From CAKXIK01 sp050947015 (GTDB lineage: Bacteria; Bacillota; Clostridia; Oscillospirales; Acutalibacteraceae): a stretch of 64,000 nucleotides of DNA. The stretch is from NCBI GenBank assembly GCA_050947015.1, contig JBMNVT010000012.1:26722-90721 (forward strand), written 5' to 3'. Numbering within the stretch: position 1 is the first letter of the stretch; each line of letters begins with the position of its first letter. The position numbers and the translations under genes are program-made. The notes below the pieces were generated by a model. It saw only the letters and a program-made list of their open reading frames with translations. It was not told the DNA's origin and did not search any database. Of this stretch, positions 26,286 to 34,765 are shown one piece after another.

Positions 26286-27305
26286 ATGGGAGTCACGCTT
26301 GCAATGGGATATGACCGTGAGATTTATGACAGTGCTATGGCCGTAATGTCCGACAGACGCAGCACGGCGAACCGAACCGCGCGGCAGCACCGTGAGGAGG
26401 TTCGGCAGAAATGCCCGCGCGCGCTGGAAATTGAACGCGAAATTTCCGGAGCGGGGTTGCGCGCCGCCAGACTGATTATGACCGGAAAAGATGCGCAGCA
26501 GCAGATTGCCGCGCTTGCAGAAGAGAATCTGCGCCAGCAGCGCGAATTTGCCGAGGTGCTGCGCGAAGCGGGATTCGCGGAGGACTATATGGAGCCGCAC
26601 TTTGCGTGCCAGGCGTGCCGCGACGAAGGCTACATCGACGGCAGAATGTGCGAATGCCTGAAGCTTTTGCTGCGGGAAACCGCCCAACAGAAGCTCAATC
26701 GTCTGACGCCGCTCTCGCTCAGCTCTTTTGAGCGCTTTGATTTGTCGTATTATCCATCGGAGCCGGACGAGAAAACAGGCCTTTCGCCACGGCGGAAAAT
26801 GGAGGATATTTTTCGTTTTTGCACCGGATATGCGCAGCGCTTTTCCTTGCATTCGCCGAGTATTCTGATGACTGGCGCCACAGGCTTGGGAAAAACGCAC
26901 CTTTCGCTTGCCATCGCCCGCGAGGTCATTGAAAAAGGGTACGGCGTGATTTACGGCTCGGCGCAGAATTTTATGCTGCAGATCGAACGGGAGCGTTTTG
27001 GAAGATCGGACAGCAGCGAGAGCGAACGTCAGCTTCAGGAGTGCGATTTGCTGATTCTGGATGATCTCGGTGTGGAATTTTTGACGCAGTTTGTCAGCGC
27101 AGCAGTCTATAACCTGATCAACACCAGACTGATGGCGGAGCGTCCTACCATTATCAGCACCAATCTTTCCATTTCAGAGCTGGAAAACCGTTATTCCGAA
27201 CGGGTCGTATCCCGAATTATTGCAAACTACCGCATCCTGCCGTTTATCGGCCGAGACGTGCGCCAGCTTAAGCGCATGCGCGAGGCAGGTGTAAATTATC
27301 AATAA
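26286..27305 (+). CDS. DnaC/DnaI-type helicase loader ATPase
   Basis: 339 residues. A coiled-coil-like N-terminus (20-100), then a zinc motif (CQAC at about 105 and CEC in GRMCECLK), followed by the AAA+ domain: Walker A TGATGLGKTHLSLAIA, Walker B LLILDDLGVE, sensor ISTNLSISEL, and the Arg-rich box YSERVVSRI. It loads the replicative helicase at origins. Downstream partner of the DnaD gene. ATG 26286 has a poor ribosome site; ATG 26304 is possible. Confidence 0.9.
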   Translation: MGVTLAMGYDREIYDSAMAVMSDRRSTANRTARQHREEVRQKCPRALEIEREISGAGLRAARLIMTGKDAQQQIAALAEENLRQQREFAEVLREAGFAEDYMEPHFACQACRDEGYIDGRMCECLKLLLRETAQQKLNRLTPLSLSSFERFDLSYYPSEPDEKTGLSPRRKMEDIFRFCTGYAQRFSLHSPSILMTGATGLGKTHLSLAIAREVIEKGYGVIYGSAQNFMLQIERERFGRSDSSESERQLQECDLLILDDLGVEFLTQFVSAAVYNLINTRLMAERPTIISTNLSISELENRYSERVVSRIIANYRILPFIGRDVRQLKRMREAGVNYQ

Positions 27306-27306
27306 A

Positions 27307-27356
27307 AAACAGTGCGTTCGGCGGCTATGGTTACCGAATGCACTGTTTTGTTTTTA
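27307..27356. terminator. bidirectional terminator after the helicase loader gene
   Basis: AACAGTGC-G-TTCGG paired with CCGAA-T-GCACTGTT, followed by TTGTTTTTATT on the plus strand and TTTTTTATT on the minus strand. It also serves the leftward gene ending at 27414. Confidence 0.85.
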
Positions 27357-27413
27357 TTGGCAACATGGGCTGTGCAGAAAAGGCTTTCGGTGGCAAAACA
27401 GCAAAAACGTTTT

Positions 27414-27941
27414 TTAACAGGCGGCTGTTTGTTCACCGACAGAAATGCCGGAAGCACGCTGCTGTTGACGGCGCAGACGATTGCGGCAGCGCAGCAGGCG
27501 AAATCGGTTATAACGCTGAATCATAATGTACGGCAGATGAACGACGGCGTTGAGTATGGCGCTGAGCATACGAAGCTCCCGGGGAGCCACCAACAGCAGC
27601 GCGGCGGAAAGCAGAAGATTCCCGGAATGAATCCATTCTCCACGACAGGTTTCCGTCAAAAACGTATCCAGATATTCCGGCGTAACGGTGTCTAAGTGTT
27701 CTTTTGAAAAGCCATCCTCCGGAATCCGCTGCGGCAGCTTGTCTTTCCAGGATTTGATATGAAAGCATCGCTGATAAAATTTTCCGCCCTCCTCCCAGGA
27801 AAAGGCGCAGTAACGGCGGCGATCTGGCGAAAAACGCTCATCGGTTCCGCGGCAGCCCAAACGGAAAACAATATAGTACCAAACGGCTGTAAAAAGAATG
27901 ACAAATAAAAATTTCCAAAGCATGGAGTTCGGTTCAAACAT
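27414..27941 (-). CDS. CrtO-like acyltransferase-related membrane protein
   Basis: 175 residues with two hydrophobic regions (residues 7-25 and about 108-140). The middle holds KSWKDKLPQ, GFSKEHLD and a FLTETCRGEWIHSGNLL block. This resembles the glycosyl-4,4'-diaponeurosporenoate acyltransferase (CrtO) family, in which E-T-x-R-x-E and a following His are conserved. No other carotenoid genes are nearby, so acylation of another lipid is as likely. ATG 27941 has an AAAGG site nine bases upstream. The last 20 residues are Arg/Gln-rich. Confidence 0.6.
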   Translation of the reverse strand: MFEPNSMLWKFLFVILFTAVWYYIVFRLGCRGTDERFSPDRRRYCAFSWEEGGKFYQRCFHIKSWKDKLPQRIPEDGFSKEHLDTVTPEYLDTFLTETCRGEWIHSGNLLLSAALLLVAPRELRMLSAILNAVVHLPYIMIQRYNRFRLLRCRNRLRRQQQRASGISVGEQTAAC

Positions 27942-28085
27942 GTAACGCACCCTTTCTCAAGATTCCTGTTCTTTTTCTTCAGTATATCGTTCTTTTTTGA
28001 ACAGAGCATTAACATACCGGAAAAAATCTGATAATTCACCCGGCCTGTGAAAAGGCAGGGGACGAAGAAGCAAATATTCTGTAAA

Positions 28086-28117
28086 GAAACCACCGGAAAG
28101 CACCTTTCGGTGGTTTC
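28086..28117 (-). terminator. hairpin overlapping the stop of the YgjP-like gene
   Basis: GAAACCACCG and CGGTGGTTTC arms with a short loop, followed on the minus strand by TTTACAG. A probable weak terminator. The 170-base region 27942-28115 holds nothing else. Confidence 0.5.
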
Positions 28118-28811
28118 ATGACTCTAAAAGCCTTTTCCGTTCGCGCCAGTCCGGCATCAATTCAGAAAGAAGGCGGTAAAAGGCCTGCGAATGATTGGGG
28201 TGCACAAAATGGATCAGCTCGTGCAGAACAACAAAATCAATGCAAACAGCGGGATGTTCCAACAGGCGAAGGTTGAGGGTAATCGCCTGCTTTTGCGGGC
28301 GACAGCTGCCCCACCGGCTTGTCATGCGGCGCACGGTGATGGACGGACGGAGAACACCGCTGCCTTGCAGCAAAGACAGCATTCTGCTGCAGGATTGGTC
28401 GAAGAAAGTTTTGCACATTTCCATGTTCCATTGTTGAAAAAGTCTTGCTCGCAGAGCGGCGTTTTCCGGTTCACAGAGCGTTAACAGCAGTTCGTTTTCT
28501 GCCAACTGCGCGCGGTTTTGTGTGCCAATGAGCACGCGGATACGAATTGGTTGTCCAAGCAGAGGAAAAGTTTCGCCGTCAGCAAACAAAATCAGCTGTG
28601 GCGGCGGCGCAGCAGCAAACCGTTCCAACGCACTGAGAATCCGGCCGGACTGGGAACGTAAAAAAGCCTCCACCGCGGAAACAGGCACGTTTTTTGCCGC
28701 GGAGACCCGTATGCTGCCGTTTGGGTGGATACGAAGGTTGATATTTTTCACTTTTTTCCGTAAAAAATCATAGACGACGGTGCGTCCGTTCAGTTCAATG
28801 GTACGCAGCAA
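28116..28811 (-). CDS. YgjP-type zinc metallopeptidase (M48-like, DUF45)
   Basis: 231 residues. The family's basic N-terminus with NLRIHPNGSIRVSAAKNVP is followed by a C-terminal catalytic region: SRWGSCRPQKQAITLNLRLL and VVLHELIHFVHPNHSQAFY, with zinc-binding HELIH plus a later His. Function in bacteria is poorly known; a processing protease is suspected. The start is TTG 28811 with a GGGG-type site upstream; no better ATG exists. Confidence 0.88.
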   Translation of the reverse strand: MLRTIELNGRTVVYDFLRKKVKNINLRIHPNGSIRVSAAKNVPVSAVEAFLRSQSGRILSALERFAAAPPPQLILFADGETFPLLGQPIRIRVLIGTQNRAQLAENELLLTLCEPENAALRARLFQQWNMEMCKTFFDQSCSRMLSLLQGSGVLRPSITVRRMTSRWGSCRPQKQAITLNLRLLEHPAVCIDFVVLHELIHFVHPNHSQAFYRLLSELMPDWRERKRLLES

Positions 28812-28894
28812 TTGATCGGCCCCCTATTTTTTATCATCATACAAAATCCGTTTTGCCGCTATATCAGTTCACCATATCACGTTAATTATAGCAT

Positions 28895-28940
28895 AAAAAA
28901 TCCCGCAAATCGCATTCTGTCGCGATCTACGGGATTTTTT
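28895..28940. terminator. terminator of tRNA-Arg (bidirectional)
   Basis: AAAAAATCCCG and CGGGATTTTTT arms with an inner GATCGC/GCGAT stem. It begins five bases after the tRNA CCA end on the minus strand. Confidence 0.85.
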
Positions 28941-28944
28941 CAAT

Positions 28945-29021
28945 TGGCCCACCCGGAGGGACTCGAACCCCCGCCCTTCAGAATCGGAATCTGCTATTAT
29001 ATCCATCTTAACTACGGGTGG
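28945..29021 (-). tRNA. tRNA-Arg (anticodon CCG)
   Basis: 77-base cloverleaf with encoded CCA. Acceptor CCACCCG/CGGGTGG, D-loop with G18-G19, anticodon loop TTCCGAT giving CCG for codon CGG, T-loop TTCGAGT. Two oddities: the first pair is C1-G72, and the top pair of the anticodon stem is a G27/A43 mismatch. All invariant bases (T8, A14, A21, T33) are present, so it is probably functional. Own promoter and terminator. Confidence 0.92.
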
Positions 29022-29045
29022 ATGTGCCGTCAGAATTGCTAACAT

Positions 29046-29074
29046 AGTATAGCACAATTGCCCGGACAAATCAA
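29046..29074 (-). promoter_or_regulatory. promoter of tRNA-Arg
   Basis: Minus strand TTGATT (29074-29069), 17-base spacer, TATACT (29051-29046), about 25 bases before the tRNA. Confidence 0.7.
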
Positions 29075-29281
29075 TGTTTTTTTCCCGTGAGAAACGCAAA
29101 AACCTTTTTTGAAGGTTTTTTGAGTGCGGAGAAGGCCGGAAAAATCAAAAATCCGGCAAGATTCCCGTGCAAATCCGGTGAAAAAGTTGTATAATTAACA
29201 ATTATGAAACCGTGGGCGTGATGATGAGAACGAATCGGAGATGTTTCAGCAAAAATTTCACCACGGCGAAAGGATTTCAGA

Positions 29282-30124
29282 ATGAAAAAATCACCGGTTG
29301 AATTTACCAGCGCGGAGCTGCCGCAGGCGCTCTTGCCCAAAGCATTGGACGGGCTGCGCATCTGTCATATGAGCGATTTTCATTCGTCGCGCTTTGCCGA
29401 CCACGGGGAGCTGATTGCGCGGCGGGTTCGGGAGTTTTCCCCGGAACTGATCCTTGTGACAGGGGATATGGCCGACTGCTCAAAGGACCGCTGTGCGAAG
29501 TACTTTTTCTCCGTGGCAGACAGGCTTGCCGGTTTTCCGATGGTTTGCAGCCCAGGGAACCACGAGCTGCGCATCGGCAGGCAGAAAATGCCGGAGGAAC
29601 TGGAGACTGCCCTTGTCGCAAGAGGCATCCCGCTGCTTTACAATGCGCAGGCGGAGCTTTGCATCCGGGGAGAACAGTTGCCTTTGTTTGGTTATCTGCA
29701 GGGATTCCGCTGGTTTACGGAGCGCGGCGAAAAGCACGCCAGACTTCGGCAGGATATTACCGAAAGAGATGTCGCACTTGCGCTGGGACAATGTCCGCGC
29801 AGCCGCTTTTCCATCCTGCTTGCGCATGATCCGGCTCCGTTTGCCGCATATGCCGATTGGGGTGCGCCGTTGGTGTTGTCCGGCCATATTCACGGCGGAC
29901 AGATCCGACTGCCCCGGCTGGGCGGAGTGCTTTCCCCGGCGCACCGCTTTTTCCCGGAATATTCTGCGGGAATTTACCGCCGGGGAGGCAGCACACTGGT
30001 GGTGTCGCGTGGGCTGAGCGTCAGCGAAATGCCCCGGATTAACAACCGTCCGGAGGTTGCGTTTTTGACACTCAGAAACAAGGAGCTTGCGAAAAAAACT
30101 CCTGTGGCAGAAAGTTTTGTTTGA
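29282..30124 (+). CDS. metallophosphoesterase (YkuE/YaeI-like)
   Basis: 280-residue calcineurin-like phosphoesterase. Metal-binding motifs are MSDFHSSRF (D-x-H), TGDMAD, SPGNHE, and the paired LAHDP and SGHIHGGQI near the C-terminus. Proteins of this group act on UDP-sugar lipids or phosphodiesters at the membrane; no clear signal peptide is present here. A TATAAT element lies at 29190-29195. Thirty-one bases separate it from the YdcF gene, so the two may be co-transcribed. Confidence 0.9.
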   Translation: MKKSPVEFTSAELPQALLPKALDGLRICHMSDFHSSRFADHGELIARRVREFSPELILVTGDMADCSKDRCAKYFFSVADRLAGFPMVCSPGNHELRIGRQKMPEELETALVARGIPLLYNAQAELCIRGEQLPLFGYLQGFRWFTERGEKHARLRQDITERDVALALGQCPRSRFSILLAHDPAPFAAYADWGAPLVLSGHIHGGQIRLPRLGGVLSPAHRFFPEYSAGIYRRGGSTLVVSRGLSVSEMPRINNRPEVAFLTLRNKELAKKTPVAESFV

Positions 30125-30155
30125 AAGCGGACAAACGAAGGGAAGGATGACTGCT

Positions 30156-30965
30156 ATGCTGAAGCGACAGAATTTCTCTGCGCCAAAAGGGGCGGTGATT
30201 CTGCGCGCAGCGATTGCGCTGACGGCGGTGGGAATGATCGTCTGGGCTTTGCTGCCCGCCGTTTGGTTTTCTATTTTTAATCTGGGGACAGCCGCGCTGC
30301 TGGCGGCGTTTTCCCCGGTTTTTCTTGCGGCTGTTTTCTGGCCTCAGGTACGCCGGGCAGGCTCCCGGTTGTATCGAAAAAAGGTGGGGAAATGGCTGAT
30401 GCGCTTTGCAGCGCTGTTGCTTGTTGCAGGGGCAGGTTTTGGAGCTGCTGCTGCCGGAATGATGATCGCGGCGGCGCACACCGGGCCCGAAAACGACCGC
30501 ACCCTGCCGGTGATTGTGCTCGGCTGCCAGACCAACGGCTATGAACCGTCGCCGATGCTGCTTTCTCGGCTGCAAAAGGCAAAGGAATATCTGGATGCGC
30601 ATCCGGAGGCGATCGCAATTGTCTCCGGGGGAAAGGGAGAAAACGAAGGCGTTTCCGAAGCGGAATCCATGCGGGCGTGGCTCGAACAGAACGGGGTCGA
30701 ACCGGGAAGGATTCTGAAGGAAGAGGAGTCAGTCAGCACAGAGGAAAATATCCGATTTTCGGCGCAGCTGATGAACAGGGAACGACTTGGTGCGCAGGCG
30801 CTGATTGTGACCGACTGGTGGCACGAATTGCGCGCGGCTTACTGGGCGCGGCAAAACGGCATTTTGGCTGCGGCAGAGCCTTGCGCAACCTGGGCGCCGC
30901 TGCTTCCGGTCTTTTTTGCGCGCGAGCTTTGCGGCGTTGCCCGGCTGCTGTTGGCGGGATATTGA
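30156..30965 (+). CDS. YdcF/SanA-like DUF218 membrane protein
   Basis: 269 residues. Three hydrophobic segments (about 18-38, 42-62, 85-108) precede an extracytoplasmic DUF218 domain: LPVIVLGCQTNG, SGGKGENEGVSEAESMRAWL, EESVSTEENIRFS, and TDWWHELRAAYWAR. The domain is thought to act in envelope integrity, possibly on lipid-linked substrates. ATG 30156 is nine bases from GGAAGG; the ATG at 30147 abuts it. Confidence 0.85.
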   Translation: MLKRQNFSAPKGAVILRAAIALTAVGMIVWALLPAVWFSIFNLGTAALLAAFSPVFLAAVFWPQVRRAGSRLYRKKVGKWLMRFAALLLVAGAGFGAAAAGMMIAAAHTGPENDRTLPVIVLGCQTNGYEPSPMLLSRLQKAKEYLDAHPEAIAIVSGGKGENEGVSEAESMRAWLEQNGVEPGRILKEEESVSTEENIRFSAQLMNRERLGAQALIVTDWWHELRAAYWARQNGILAAAEPCATWAPLLPVFFARELCGVARLLLAGY

Positions 30966-31003
30966 GAATGCACCCAAAAACGATGGAAGCGCCCGGTCGG
31001 GCG

Positions 31004-31032
31004 TTGACCTTTTTGCCATGTTGCTATAAAAT
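31004..31032 (+). promoter_or_regulatory. promoter of rpe and the Rnf-like cluster
   Basis: TTGACC (31004-31009), 17-base spacer, TAAAAT (31027-31032). rpe, then the four Rnf-like genes follow closely, so this probably drives all five. Confidence 0.55.
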
Positions 31033-31108
31033 AAAAACAGACAGCCCGCAAGGCGCTGCACTGCCGGAACCGCCGTGCGCGGTTCGCGAAAAAGGAATGA
31101 TACTCAGC

Positions 31109-31777
31109 ATGATTCAAATTGCCCCTTCTATTCTTTCCGCCGACTTTGCATCTCTCGGCAATGACATCCGCCGCGTTGAACAGGCGGGGGCGGATGTCGT
31201 TCATATCGACGTCATGGACGGCGTGTTTGTGCCGAACCTTTCGATTGGATTACCGGTAGTGAAATGTGTGCGTCCGGTCTCCGCTCTTCCGTTTGATGTT
31301 CATCTGATGATTGTCGAGCCGTGGAAATATCTTGAGGCGTTTGCCAAAGCGGGCGCCGACTGGCTAACCTTTCATCTGGAAACTTCATCGGATCCCGGCG
31401 TGATTCACGCGGCGCTGCAGAAGATTCAAAGCCTTGGGATGAAGGCGGGGCTTTCCGTCAAACCGGCGACTCCGCCCGAGGCAATTTTTCCGTTTCTCGG
31501 CGGGCTTGATCTTGTGCTGGTAATGACGGTGGAACCGGGCTTCGGTAATCAGAAAATGATTCCGGAATGCCTGGAAAAAGTCCGAGTGATCCGGCAGGAG
31601 GCCGAACGCCGGGGGGTATCGCCTCTGATTTCCATCGATGGCGGCGTCAATGCTGCCACAGCGGAGGCCGCGCGTGCCAGCGGTTGTGATATTATGGTGG
31701 CAGGCAGCGCGGTTTTTGGCGCGGAAGAACCTGCGCAGATGATTCGTTTGCTGCGCGGCGGAAATCGGAACGGATGA
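31109..31777 (+). CDS. rpe: ribulose-phosphate 3-epimerase
   Basis: 222-residue TIM barrel of the pentose phosphate pathway, interconverting ribulose-5-phosphate and xylulose-5-phosphate. IAPSILSADFASLG at the start, HIDVMDGVFVPNLSIG (metal His/Asp), FDVHLMI, MTVEPGFGNQKMI, and SIDGGVN with GSAVF at the phosphate site. ATG 31109 fits family N-termini; ATG 31097 with an abutting AAAGGA is the alternative. The Rnf-like genes follow after 34 bases. Confidence 0.94.
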   Translation: MIQIAPSILSADFASLGNDIRRVEQAGADVVHIDVMDGVFVPNLSIGLPVVKCVRPVSALPFDVHLMIVEPWKYLEAFAKAGADWLTFHLETSSDPGVIHAALQKIQSLGMKAGLSVKPATPPEAIFPFLGGLDLVLVMTVEPGFGNQKMIPECLEKVRVIRQEAERRGVSPLISIDGGVNAATAEAARASGCDIMVAGSAVFGAEEPAQMIRLLRGGNRNG

Positions 31778-31811
31778 TTTTCAAAATTTGATTTGGAAAG
31801 GCGTGATTGCG

Positions 31812-33128
31812 ATGACCCATCTGCTGCTTCATCCCGGCGTTCGCATTGACGATATGCGCGCGGCTGCCTTTAAGCGGCCGCTGTTGAGTCTGCCGGAGGG
31901 CGAAGAACTGCTGCTGCCGGTCTGCTCGGCAAAGGAACGCGGCACGGCTCAGGTGATTTCCAAGGGCGAACGGGTTCGTCGCTTTGAACCGCTTGCCCGC
32001 GACGGAGATGGCCTTCCGCTGTGCTATGCGCCGACGGCGGGAACCGTTGACGGATGTGTGGCAAAAGATATTCCCGGCCGGGGGAAGATGATCTGTGTCC
32101 GCCTGATTCCGGGCAGCGGAGAGCATGCGGCCCGCACGCTTTCCCGGCCCAGCCGCACGGAAGCGACGCCGCAGAAGATTCTGCGAGCGGCCGGGCTTTT
32201 GCGTCTGGATGACGAAACAGACGGCGAGCCACTGCAGGAAAAGTTGGAGCGTTATCGCAGCGAGGAAATTGATACGCTGGTCTGTGATGCGTTGTGTGAC
32301 GATCCGTTTATGGCGGACGGGCTTTGCGCGCTGACCGAAATGACGGAAGAGGTCTGTGACGGTTTGCAGCTGGCGGCAAAGGCCTGTGGATGCGGTAGGA
32401 TGCTGATCGCCGTTTTTCGTGCACAGGCCGCCGGTTTTGGAGCGGTTCAGCGTCTGAAGAGCAGTCTGGACGGCTGCGAGCTGCTGAACATTAACGGGAA
32501 ATATCCGGTCTGGCCGGCGCTGAAAAGGCTGCGTCGTTTTGCAGATCAAAAACTGGGTCGAATCGGCGTGCAGGCTTGTCTTCAGCTCAGCCGTGCCGTT
32601 CGTCTGGGGCGGCCTGCAGAACGTTGTGTGATTACGGTTTCCGGGGACGGTGTGCAGAAACCGCAAAATCTCAGTGTGCTGATCGGCACACCGGTTTCCG
32701 AAGTTCTTGCACATACAGCACTTTCGGAAGAGGATGACATTGCTGCGGTCGTCGTGCATGGTGCTTTTGCCGGGCATGCGGTTGCGGATTTGGAGACGCC
32801 GGTGCTTGCCGATACCCGGTGTGTTTTGGCAATGACGCGCCGCGCCGGCAGAAGAAAAAGCGGTTGTATCGGCTGCGGCCGGTGCAACGAGGTTTGCGGA
32901 GAAAATGTATTCGTCAGCGAGGCTGGCCGCGCGGTAAGGCGAGGCCGGCCGGAGGAGGCGCTGCTGTACGGAGCAGAGCGTTGTATTGGCTGCCGCGCAT
33001 GCGACGTGGTGTGCCCCGGGGGGACCAATCCGTCGGAGCTGGTGCTTGGCACATTGCCGCCCAAGGCGAAACGGCTGGTTTTTTCCGAAAAAAAAGCGTG
33101 CGAAAGGAATGGCGGAAATCATGATTAA
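31812..33128 (+). CDS. rnfC: RnfC-like iron-sulfur protein, NADH/FMN motifs not recognisable
   Basis: 438 residues, normal RnfC length. The N-terminal barrel-sandwich part is present (ERVRRFEPLAR, then YAPTAGTVDG). Two [4Fe-4S] motifs are intact: Cys352, 355, 358, 362 and Cys391, 394, 397, 401. In standard RnfC a glycine-rich GGAGFPT motif and an N-A/G-AECEP motif bind FMN and NADH. The corresponding stretches read LLRLDDETDGEP and VCDALCDDPFMADG, and the later GGPMMG site reads VHGAFAGHA. So the electron-input site looks lost or changed. It overlaps rnfD by eight bases. The comparison is from memory of the family and should be confirmed by alignment. Confidence 0.8.
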   Translation: MTHLLLHPGVRIDDMRAAAFKRPLLSLPEGEELLLPVCSAKERGTAQVISKGERVRRFEPLARDGDGLPLCYAPTAGTVDGCVAKDIPGRGKMICVRLIPGSGEHAARTLSRPSRTEATPQKILRAAGLLRLDDETDGEPLQEKLERYRSEEIDTLVCDALCDDPFMADGLCALTEMTEEVCDGLQLAAKACGCGRMLIAVFRAQAAGFGAVQRLKSSLDGCELLNINGKYPVWPALKRLRRFADQKLGRIGVQACLQLSRAVRLGRPAERCVITVSGDGVQKPQNLSVLIGTPVSEVLAHTALSEEDDIAAVVVHGAFAGHAVADLETPVLADTRCVLAMTRRAGRRKSGCIGCGRCNEVCGENVFVSEAGRAVRRGRPEEALLYGAERCIGCRACDVVCPGGTNPSELVLGTLPPKAKRLVFSEKKACERNGGNHD

Positions 33129-34137
33129 GCTTACCGAACAACATGCGCCGTTCTGGAGGCATGGCGAATCTGCCCGCAGCATGGCCGCCGACCGGTTGGC
33201 GGCCTGTGCGGTGTTGTTGGTGCTGCCGGTTGTGCGCTATGGGCTTCGGCCTCTGTTGATGACGCTGGCCGTTATGCTGACCGCGGTGTTGACCGAAATG
33301 CTGATGTGCCTTTTTTTGCGGCGGGAGGTGCGAGTCGCCGATTTGGATTCGCTTGTGATCGGTGCAATGATCGCGCTGTTGATGCCGGTAAACGTCGCCT
33401 ATTATGTGCCGGCGTTTGCGGCTGTTTTTGCGGTTGCCGTCGCAAAGATGCCGTTTGGTGGTACAGGCCGCGCCCCGTTTGAACCGGTGGCGGCGGGTGT
33501 GGCGTTTTCCGTGCTCTGTTTTCCGTCACTGATTTTCGCCTATTGTTCCCCCGCAGCCGGCCGGCTCGACCTGAACATTTTCGCGGCGGCCGAAGCGGCA
33601 GCGGCTCAGTCCCCGGCGGCCATGCTCCGCGCAGGCGCCCGCCCGGTATTGCTGCTCTCCGAAATGTTCACCGGCAACGTGGCGGCACCGGTCGGCGCGG
33701 CAACGGTGGTGGTTGTGGCGGCAGCGGCACTCTTCCTTTATTTTCGCCATGCGGCCCGTTGGGAAATCACAGTGTGCTTTATGGGCGCGGCAGCACTGGT
33801 GGCAGCGCTGTTTCCGCGGATTTCTACCGGCAGGGCGGATTCCGTAGTCATCGAGCTTTCCGCAGGTTCGCTGGCGTTCTGCGCCGCGTTTTTGGCGACC
33901 AACACGACGAATGCGCCCAAGCTGCCGCTGGCACGCTGCTTTTACGGATTTTTAGGCGGGCTGGTTACGATGCTGTTTCGCTATTTCGGTGCCTATGAAC
34001 AGGGCGCTGTTTTTGCAATTCTTCTGGTGAATACGACGGCGGCCCCGTTGGACCGTTTGGCGTGGAAGCTGACCGGAGAGGAGAGAAAAAACGATGACGG
34101 AGAAAAACGAACCGACCCGGCAAAGGAATCTGCGTGA
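33121..34137 (+). CDS. rnfD: RnfD-like membrane subunit, flavinylation site altered
   Basis: 338 residues with about nine hydrophobic segments. The RnfD fold is supported by the N-terminal S/Q-H-A block, the PLMTLAVML region, GGTGRAPFEPVAAGVAF (family G-x-x-x-N/A-P-F-N/E-P-A), and the late LLVNTTAAPLDRL. RnfD normally carries FMN on a Thr in an S/D-G/A-x-T-P-L type sequence. Here the equivalent is AQSPAAML with Ser164 in place of Thr. The following GNxGGxxGETSA block reads GNVAAPVGAATVV. The start 33121 lies inside the rnfC end; ATG 33109 is possible. Confidence 0.8.
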   Translation: MIKLTEQHAPFWRHGESARSMAADRLAACAVLLVLPVVRYGLRPLLMTLAVMLTAVLTEMLMCLFLRREVRVADLDSLVIGAMIALLMPVNVAYYVPAFAAVFAVAVAKMPFGGTGRAPFEPVAAGVAFSVLCFPSLIFAYCSPAAGRLDLNIFAAAEAAAAQSPAAMLRAGARPVLLLSEMFTGNVAAPVGAATVVVVAAAALFLYFRHAARWEITVCFMGAAALVAALFPRISTGRADSVVIELSAGSLAFCAAFLATNTTNAPKLPLARCFYGFLGGLVTMLFRYFGAYEQGAVFAILLVNTTAAPLDRLAWKLTGEERKNDDGEKRTDPAKESA

Positions 34138-34741
34138 TGAAGTGGTGCAGAGCCTTCGCACCAACGGGCTTTATGCAGCGCCGGTTCTTTCCGGAGCAAT
34201 GGGTATTTGCGTTCCGGTAATTGCAGCCACAACCCTCCGCAGCGGCGTGATCCTTTCGCTGATTTTTTCGTTGCTGCTGGTGCCGGTGTGTGTGCTGTCA
34301 AGCCTTTGCTTTGCTTATCTGCCGAAGTATCTGAGAATTGCGGCGGTTGTGTTGACGGCGTCGGTGGTCTTTGCCGGGGCGTCGGGGTTGGTGCAGATCT
34401 TTTTCGGTCGCGCCGCGTCACTGTATCAGATTTATGCGCCGCTGCTGATCGTCAGCTCGCTGCTGATCAGCCGTGCCGATCAGTTTGCCGTGCGGCAGAG
34501 CATCGGTATCGCCGCCGCGGATAGCGCTGCCTGCGCCATCGGCTTTGCGTTGGTCAGCTGTACGGTAGGCGCTGTGCGCGAACTGCTTGGCAGCGGAACG
34601 CTCTACGGAACTGCCGTTTTGCCTACGCTTGTTCCGAACCGGATGGCGGGAGCGCCGTTCTTTGGGTTTATTGTGCTCGGTTTTCTTGCGGCGGCGGCGA
34701 AATCACTCCGGCTGCGCGCAGAGGAGAAACACCAGCGCTGA
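34094..34741 (+). CDS. rnfE: RnfE-like membrane subunit with one of two cluster cysteines
   Basis: 215 residues, six hydrophobic helices, family RnfE/NqrD/RsxE. N-G-L-Y-A-x-P-V-L-S-G-A-M-G-I-C at residues 24-39 keeps the first conserved Cys (Cys39). The second half-helix, normally I-P-L-I-V-V-N-C with G-R-A-E-A-F after it, reads APLLIVSS and ISRADQF, so the second Cys is Ser122. In Rnf and Nqr complexes RnfA and RnfE each supply two Cys for a [2Fe-2S] cluster in the membrane. Overlaps rnfD by 44 bases; ATG 34094 has an AGGAGA site. Confidence 0.8.
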   Translation: MTEKNEPTRQRNLRDEVVQSLRTNGLYAAPVLSGAMGICVPVIAATTLRSGVILSLIFSLLLVPVCVLSSLCFAYLPKYLRIAAVVLTASVVFAGASGLVQIFFGRAASLYQIYAPLLIVSSLLISRADQFAVRQSIGIAAADSAACAIGFALVSCTVGAVRELLGSGTLYGTAVLPTLVPNRMAGAPFFGFIVLGFLAAAAKSLRLRAEEKHQR

Positions 34742-34765
34742 CGTTCAAGAGGGAGGATCGTTGCA

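Noticed and set aside
29098..29121. AACCTT/AAGGTT hairpin with T-run as a terminator
   Set aside because: No gene on either strand ends there; kept only as a possible relic.
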